A DNA stretch of 64,000 nt from Bradyrhizobium diazoefficiens. GTDB lineage: Bacteria > Pseudomonadota > Alphaproteobacteria > Rhizobiales > Xanthobacteraceae. Made by a program: the position numbers and the translations under genes. The notes under the pieces were generated by a model, which saw only the letters and a program-made list of their open reading frames with translations, ran no database searches and was not told the DNA's origin. The first letter of the stretch is position 1. Each line of letters starts with the position of its first letter. Positions 60,671 through 64,000 of the stretch are shown here, piece after piece. The stretch lies in the NCBI RefSeq assembly GCF_018129965.1, contig NZ_JAFCKW010000015.1, positions 62,001-126,000 on the forward strand, in the 5' to 3' direction.

Positions 60671-62047
60671 ATGGTTCGTAAAGACCACGCGCAAGCGCAG
60701 GTGCGGAAGACCGACAGGAGCGGCAAGACCGACAGAACACGCTGGTCGGACCCGGCGTCACTGGAGGCTGCTTGGGATGCCCGGGCGGAACTTGCCGCGC
60801 AATTCATTCCCGCGGGCGCCCGTGTCCTCGACCTCGGTTGCGGCAACATGTCGTTGCGGCGGTTCCTGCCGCACGGCGCCAGCTATCGGGGCTGCGACCT
60901 CGTCGCCCGCGAGGCCGATACGATCGTCTGCGACTTCAACGCAGGGGAGTTCCCGACCGAGGCTTCGGCAGACGCTGACATCATCACGCTGCTCGGCGTC
61001 CTCGAATACATTCCCGATGCCGACGCCTTCTTCGCCCATCTGCGGTCGGCCAAGCGGGACGTGGTTCTCAGCTATTGCGCGACCGATCTGACGTCTTCGG
61101 TGGACCGGCCGGCTCTCGGCTGGTTGACCCATTACAGCTTCCTCGGTCTGGCCAAGCTGTTCGATCGTCACGGCTTCCAGATCACCGCAACCGCGCCGGT
61201 CGATCCATTACAGATCCTGATGCGCCTGACGCCGGTGCATCGTCTGCCTGCGGTCAACCCGAGCAACGTCGCCGTGATCTCCTACAACGATGTCGGCAAT
61301 TTCGGCGACCGGCTCGGCTATCACATGATCAATTCGCTGCTGCCGGCCGACGCGCTGGTCGATCATCTGACCTTTCGAACGCTCGACCGTGCGCGTGCGT
61401 CCTACGATCTGATCGTGCTCGGCATCGGCAACAGCATCTACGGGCCGCTGCTCACCGACGAACTCATGAAGGTGCTGTCCCGCGGCAAGGCAAAGGTCGG
61501 GATCTTCGGGACGCAGTATCGCGATCTCATTCCGCGCGCAGCGCTCGACGGGCTGGTCGATCGGCTCGACACCTGGTTCGCGCGATACGAGGACGACGTC
61601 CTGCTCTACGGACGCGGACGCTCCAATGTCGAGCATCTCGGCGACTGGCTGATCGATCAGTTTCCCATGACGACGCCTGTCGTTGACGAGCAGCTCAACA
61701 TTGGCGACGAGATCTGGAACAACCTTCCGCTCGATCGCGTCATTCAGGACATTCAGCGGCACAAGAAGGTGTTCTCGACCCGCCTGCATCCGCTGCTCTG
61801 CGCGCTGACCTCGGCCGAGACGGTCGCCTATACCGAGCAGACCGCAGGCGACACGGCGATCGTGTCCGGCAAGTTCCGCAGCATGCTGATCGATATCTTC
61901 GGCCGCACCTATCCGGAAAAGGACTTCTTCGCGGTCGATCGCGACGCGGTCAGCCGCTACAGGCTGCGGGTGCATGGCAACGTCGCGAAGGTCGGATCTC
62001 GGCTCCAGGCGATGCTGAGCAATGTGGCAAAGGCGCCGGCTGCCTGA
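60671..62047 (+). CDS. Methyltransferase fused to a polysaccharide pyruvyl-transferase-like domain
   Basis: 458 residues from the ATG at 60671 (ggag 6 bases before). Residues about 1-195 are a class I SAM methyltransferase (RVLDLGCGNMSLRRFLPHG motif I, GVLEYIPDADAFFAHL). From about 198 a second domain begins NVAVISYNDVGNFGDRLGYHMINSLLP and continues LIVLGIGNSIYGPLL, KVGIFGTQYRDLIPRAALDGL, and KKVFSTRLHPLLCALTSAETVAY. That order resembles polysaccharide pyruvyl transferases (CsaB/WcaK type). Such a fusion could methylate and pyruvylate a glycan. It is divergent from the TPR glycosyltransferase. Confidence 0.8.
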   Translation: MVRKDHAQAQVRKTDRSGKTDRTRWSDPASLEAAWDARAELAAQFIPAGARVLDLGCGNMSLRRFLPHGASYRGCDLVAREADTIVCDFNAGEFPTEASADADIITLLGVLEYIPDADAFFAHLRSAKRDVVLSYCATDLTSSVDRPALGWLTHYSFLGLAKLFDRHGFQITATAPVDPLQILMRLTPVHRLPAVNPSNVAVISYNDVGNFGDRLGYHMINSLLPADALVDHLTFRTLDRARASYDLIVLGIGNSIYGPLLTDELMKVLSRGKAKVGIFGTQYRDLIPRAALDGLVDRLDTWFARYEDDVLLYGRGRSNVEHLGDWLIDQFPMTTPVVDEQLNIGDEIWNNLPLDRVIQDIQRHKKVFSTRLHPLLCALTSAETVAYTEQTAGDTAIVSGKFRSMLIDIFGRTYPEKDFFAVDRDAVSRYRLRVHGNVAKVGSRLQAMLSNVAKAPAA

Positions 62048-62152
62048 TCTGGGCGAACGTGTTGAACTCATCGCGAGATGAATCCGTCTGTCGGTGCTAG
62101 CACCTGGAGAAGCGCCCGAGCGCGCTCCGGCCAAATATGGATAGCCATTTCA

Positions 62153-62181
62153 TTGACCAAACGGCCGAGCCGCTCGATATT
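62153..62181 (+). promoter_or_regulatory. Possible promoter for the Cys-leader transcript
   Basis: TTGACC (62153-62158), a 17-base spacer and GATATT (62176-62181) give an acceptable sigma70-type match. A start near 62188 would leave about 32 bases before the first leader ATG. The rest of the 62048-62219 gap shows nothing I can name. Confidence 0.4.
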
Positions 62182-62219
62182 TGAAGCATCGAAACTGCTC
62201 CTCGAGCCAAAGCCGCACC

Positions 62220-62315
62220 ATGAGAACCGATCACCAGCGTCATCCCGGCGACATGCACGAAAGCATGACGCGGCGCTGTTTCTCGGCGGCCACCGGCGCC
62301 TGTTGTTGTTGCTGA
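62220..62315 (+). CDS. Short leader ORF ending in four Cys codons (putative cysteine attenuator)
   Basis: An in-frame ORF from ATG 62220 (31 residues; later in-frame ATGs at 62253 and 62265 would give 20 or 16) ends ATGACCCC-stop, that is four consecutive Cys codons (62301-62312) immediately before TGA 62313-62315. None of the ATGs has a clear ribosome site. A polycysteine stretch next to the stop is what a cysteine-sensing leader peptide needs: Cys-tRNA shortage stalls the ribosome there. Segment 62360-62365 can pair either with 62271-62276 inside the leader or with 62372-62376 before the next gene, a possible switch. Confidence 0.6.
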   Translation: MRTDHQRHPGDMHESMTRRCFSAATGACCCC

Positions 62316-62387
62316 CCGCGTCCTAACAGCAGACTTCCACCAGACATCCCAGACAGGAAGCGCCGATCTTGCGGCGAGCGAGCAGCC

Positions 62388-62609
62388 ATGTCCGAGCCCC
62401 AGTCCAACGCCTACATCATCGAAATTCACGACCGCGCGGCCGGCATCGTCACGAGAGACGAGCGCGGCTTCCGCTTCTTCTCCTCCGAGCGCGTGTTCGA
62501 CAGCCTCGATGGCCGTCAGTTCCGTTCCGCGCGCGAGGCCGAACGCGCCGCCCGTGCGGTGTTCTCCGAGCGGAGCGGGCGCGCGAATTCTCCGCTTCTG
62601 GCCATTTGA
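62388..62609 (+). CDS. Small conserved-type hypothetical protein upstream of the sulfonate-binding protein
   Basis: 73 residues starting MSEPQSNAYIIEIHDRAAGIVTRDERGFRFFSSERVFDSLDGRQF, with an Arg/Ala-rich helix at the end (SAREAERAARAV). Soluble and basic; no family recognised. It lies 72 bases after the polycysteine leader and 26 bases before the sulfonate-binding protein start, so it probably belongs to the same sulfur-responsive transcript. A short hairpin (62361-62365 with 62372-62376) ends 11 bases before its ATG. Confidence 0.65.
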   Translation: MSEPQSNAYIIEIHDRAAGIVTRDERGFRFFSSERVFDSLDGRQFRSAREAERAARAVFSERSGRANSPLLAI

Positions 62610-62635
62610 ATCCGACACAATCGAAAGGACGCAAC

Positions 62636-63589
62636 ATGATCGGCCGACGACATATCCTCACTGCAGCGCTCTTGTTTGCGACGGCCCTCGCGGTACCCGC
62701 GCAGGCCGAGGACAAGCCGGCAGAAATCCGCATCGGCACCCAGAAGGGTGGCTTCTTCCCGGCGGTGCGCCAGCGGCAGACGCTCGAAAACGCCTTCAAG
62801 CCGCTCGGCATCGAGATCAAGTGGATCGACTTCCAGTTCGGTCCGCCATTGCTGGAGGCCATCAATGTCGGCAGCGTCGACTTCGGCTATGTCGGTGACG
62901 CGCCGCCGATCTTCGCGCAGGCTGGCGGTGCTCGAATTCGCTATGTCGCCGCCGTCAAGTCGGACGGCAGGACCCAGGCCATCATCGTGCCGAAGGATTC
63001 GCCGATCAAGACGCTTGCCGACCTCAAGGGCAAACGCGTCGCCTTCGGCAAGGGATCGAGCGCGCATAATCTCCTGGTTGCGGCGCTCGAAAAGGCAGGG
63101 CTGTCCTGGACCGACATCACGCCGGCACCGCTCGCGCCGGCCGACGCGACCGCGGCCTTCGTCAAGGGTTCGGTCGATGCCTGGTCGATCTGGGATCCCT
63201 ATTTCGCGCTCGCCGAACTGAAGGAGAATGCGCGGGTGATCGCTCTGGACAAGGACGTGCATCAGCCGAACGCCTTCTATATCGCGGGCACCGACTTCGT
63301 CGAAAGATATCCGTCCCTGGTCGCCATGATCAACGACACCTTCGCATCGGAAGGCGTGTGGGCGGACTCGCATCATGCGGAGGTGGCGAAGGCGCAGGCC
63401 GAGGCGACCGGCGTCGATATCGAAGCGATCAAGCGTTTCGTCGATCGCTCCAACTACCGCATCGTGCCCGTTGACGCCGACGTGGTCAAAAGCCAGCAGG
63501 CCGTTGCCGACCGCTTTGCAAAGCTCGGATTGATCCCGAAGCCGGTCAATGTCTCCGACATCGTCTGGAAGTGGACGCCGGGGTCTTGA
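62636..63589 (+). CDS. Aliphatic sulfonate ABC transporter substrate-binding protein
   Basis: 317 residues from the ATG at 62636 (aaagga upstream). A signal peptide (ILTAALLFATALAVPAQA) is followed by the SsuA-type fold: EIRIGTQKGGFFPAVRQRQTLENAFKPLGIEIKWIDFQFGPPLLEAINVGSVDFGYVGDAPPIFAQA, GSSAHNLLVAAL, and KGSVDAWSIWDPYFALAEL. It binds alkanesulfonates or similar organosulfur compounds in the periplasm. No SsuB or SsuC gene follows in the window; a convergent hydrolase comes next, so it must share a transporter or lie apart from it. Confidence 0.88.
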   Translation: MIGRRHILTAALLFATALAVPAQAEDKPAEIRIGTQKGGFFPAVRQRQTLENAFKPLGIEIKWIDFQFGPPLLEAINVGSVDFGYVGDAPPIFAQAGGARIRYVAAVKSDGRTQAIIVPKDSPIKTLADLKGKRVAFGKGSSAHNLLVAALEKAGLSWTDITPAPLAPADATAAFVKGSVDAWSIWDPYFALAELKENARVIALDKDVHQPNAFYIAGTDFVERYPSLVAMINDTFASEGVWADSHHAEVAKAQAEATGVDIEAIKRFVDRSNYRIVPVDADVVKSQQAVADRFAKLGLIPKPVNVSDIVWKWTPGS

Positions 63590-63604
63590 GCTGAGCCTGA
63601 GCTC

Positions 63605-63633
63605 GTCATGGCCGGGACAAGCCCGGCCATGAC
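63605..63633. terminator. Hairpin between the sulfonate-binding protein and the hydrolase
   Basis: Perfect 12-base arms (gtcatggccggg 63605-63616, cccggccatgac 63622-63633) with a 5-base loop, between convergent genes. It is a copy of the short repeat family seen at 1071, 5348 and 7587 and may double as a two-way transcription end. Confidence 0.6.
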
Positions 63634-63656
63634 GCCTGTGGAGGCCGCCTGATCTC

Positions 63657-64000
63657 CTAATCCCTCAGCGCTGCGAGCAACTCATCCGGGCGTTCGGCCA
63701 TGATCATGTGGCCGGCGCCCGGCACCACGACGGTCTTCGCGTGCGGGATCGCCGCCGCAAGCGCCTTTCCCGCCTTTGCGGGTGTCATCATGTCCCGTTC
63801 GCCGAGAATGAGCGTCGTCGGCACCTGCACGCTCGCGGCAGCGGTCAGCGCATTGGTGTAGGCATTGCAGGCCGACAGATCCCTGAACAGGACGCCCGGC
63901 TCGCACGACTTCAGCACCGCCTGCGCGCCGCCATGCATCCACAGGCCAGGCGCGAGGCTGCCGCCGAGTTCGGCGTTGAAGCCGAGGCCCCAGATCGACA
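63657..64000 (-). CDS. Alpha/beta hydrolase, C-terminal part (cut by the window edge)
   Basis: The frame is open to the right edge. It reads SIWGLGFNAELGG near the edge, then LFRDLSACNAYTNAL, VPTTLILGERDMMTPAKAGKALAAAIP (catalytic aspartate strand ERDMMTP), and VVVPGAGHMIMAERPDELLAAL with the catalytic histidine. The nucleophile serine lies outside the window. This is the ordinary C-terminal half of an alpha/beta-fold hydrolase; the substrate is unknown. Confidence 0.85.
   Translation of the reverse strand, partial: SIWGLGFNAELGGSLAPGLWMHGGAQAVLKSCEPGVLFRDLSACNAYTNALTAAASVQVPTTLILGERDMMTPAKAGKALAAAIPHAKTVVVPGAGHMIMAERPDELLAALRD

Overview
The window reads as a chromosome segment of a Bradyrhizobium-like alphaproteobacterium. 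The evidence is very high GC, rhizobial gene content (C-P lyase, BKACE, many ABC-type binding proteins, a FegAB-like iron cluster) and several families of GC-rich palindromic intergenic repeats of the kind common in Bradyrhizobium. This assignment is an inference from style and content; no database search was possible.

Layout. 1-7.6 kb: housekeeping genes (fmt end, truA, dapE, dapD, a HAD nucleotidase, a DUF1036 exported protein, argB, a DUF423 protein, engB), with a dispersed repeat in almost every gap. 7.7-10.3 kb: the rpmH-rnpA-yidC cluster on the minus strand with a good sigma70-type promoter. 10.5-12.3 kb: an orphan sensor kinase and tRNA-Arg(ACG). 12.4-17.2 kb: a giant Gly-rich autotransporter divergent from an AraC regulator. 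17.3-22.3 kb: a compact polysaccharide locus (chain-length/pseudokinase protein, GH5 glycosidase, O-antigen-ligase-like membrane protein). 22.3-30.8 kb: a mixed metabolic stretch (luciferase-like oxidoreductase, a RelE/Phd toxin-antitoxin pair, YgiQ, BKACE, and a GntR/FAD-oxidase/DapA-like module). 31-35.5 kb: an iron-siderophore module (TonB receptor, iron-binding protein, PepSY membrane protein). 35.6-44.2 kb: rhodanese, SerA, tannase-family esterase, a MarR-like remnant, enoyl-CoA hydratase, chemotaxis receptor and a second DapA-like protein.

44.3-58.7 kb is a complete phosphonate system. It has a minus operon (hexapeptide acetyltransferase, PhnM paralogue, DUF1045 protein), a plus transporter operon (phnCDE1E2), the regulator phnF, and the C-P lyase operon phnGHIJKLMN with an FMN-binding PPOX-like protein. 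I find Pho-box-like direct repeats (11-bp period) in front of three of these units and a perfect 28-bp palindrome between phnF and phnG, so joint phosphate-starvation (PhoB) and phosphonate (PhnF) control is likely.

58.7-64 kb: a TPR/glycosyltransferase protein divergent from a methyltransferase-pyruvyltransferase-like fusion, then a sulfonate-type binding protein. This binding protein is preceded by a short ORF that ends in four consecutive Cys codons and a stop. It looks like a cysteine-sensing leader peptide and is the most interesting uncatalogued element in the window. An alpha/beta hydrolase is cut by the right edge.
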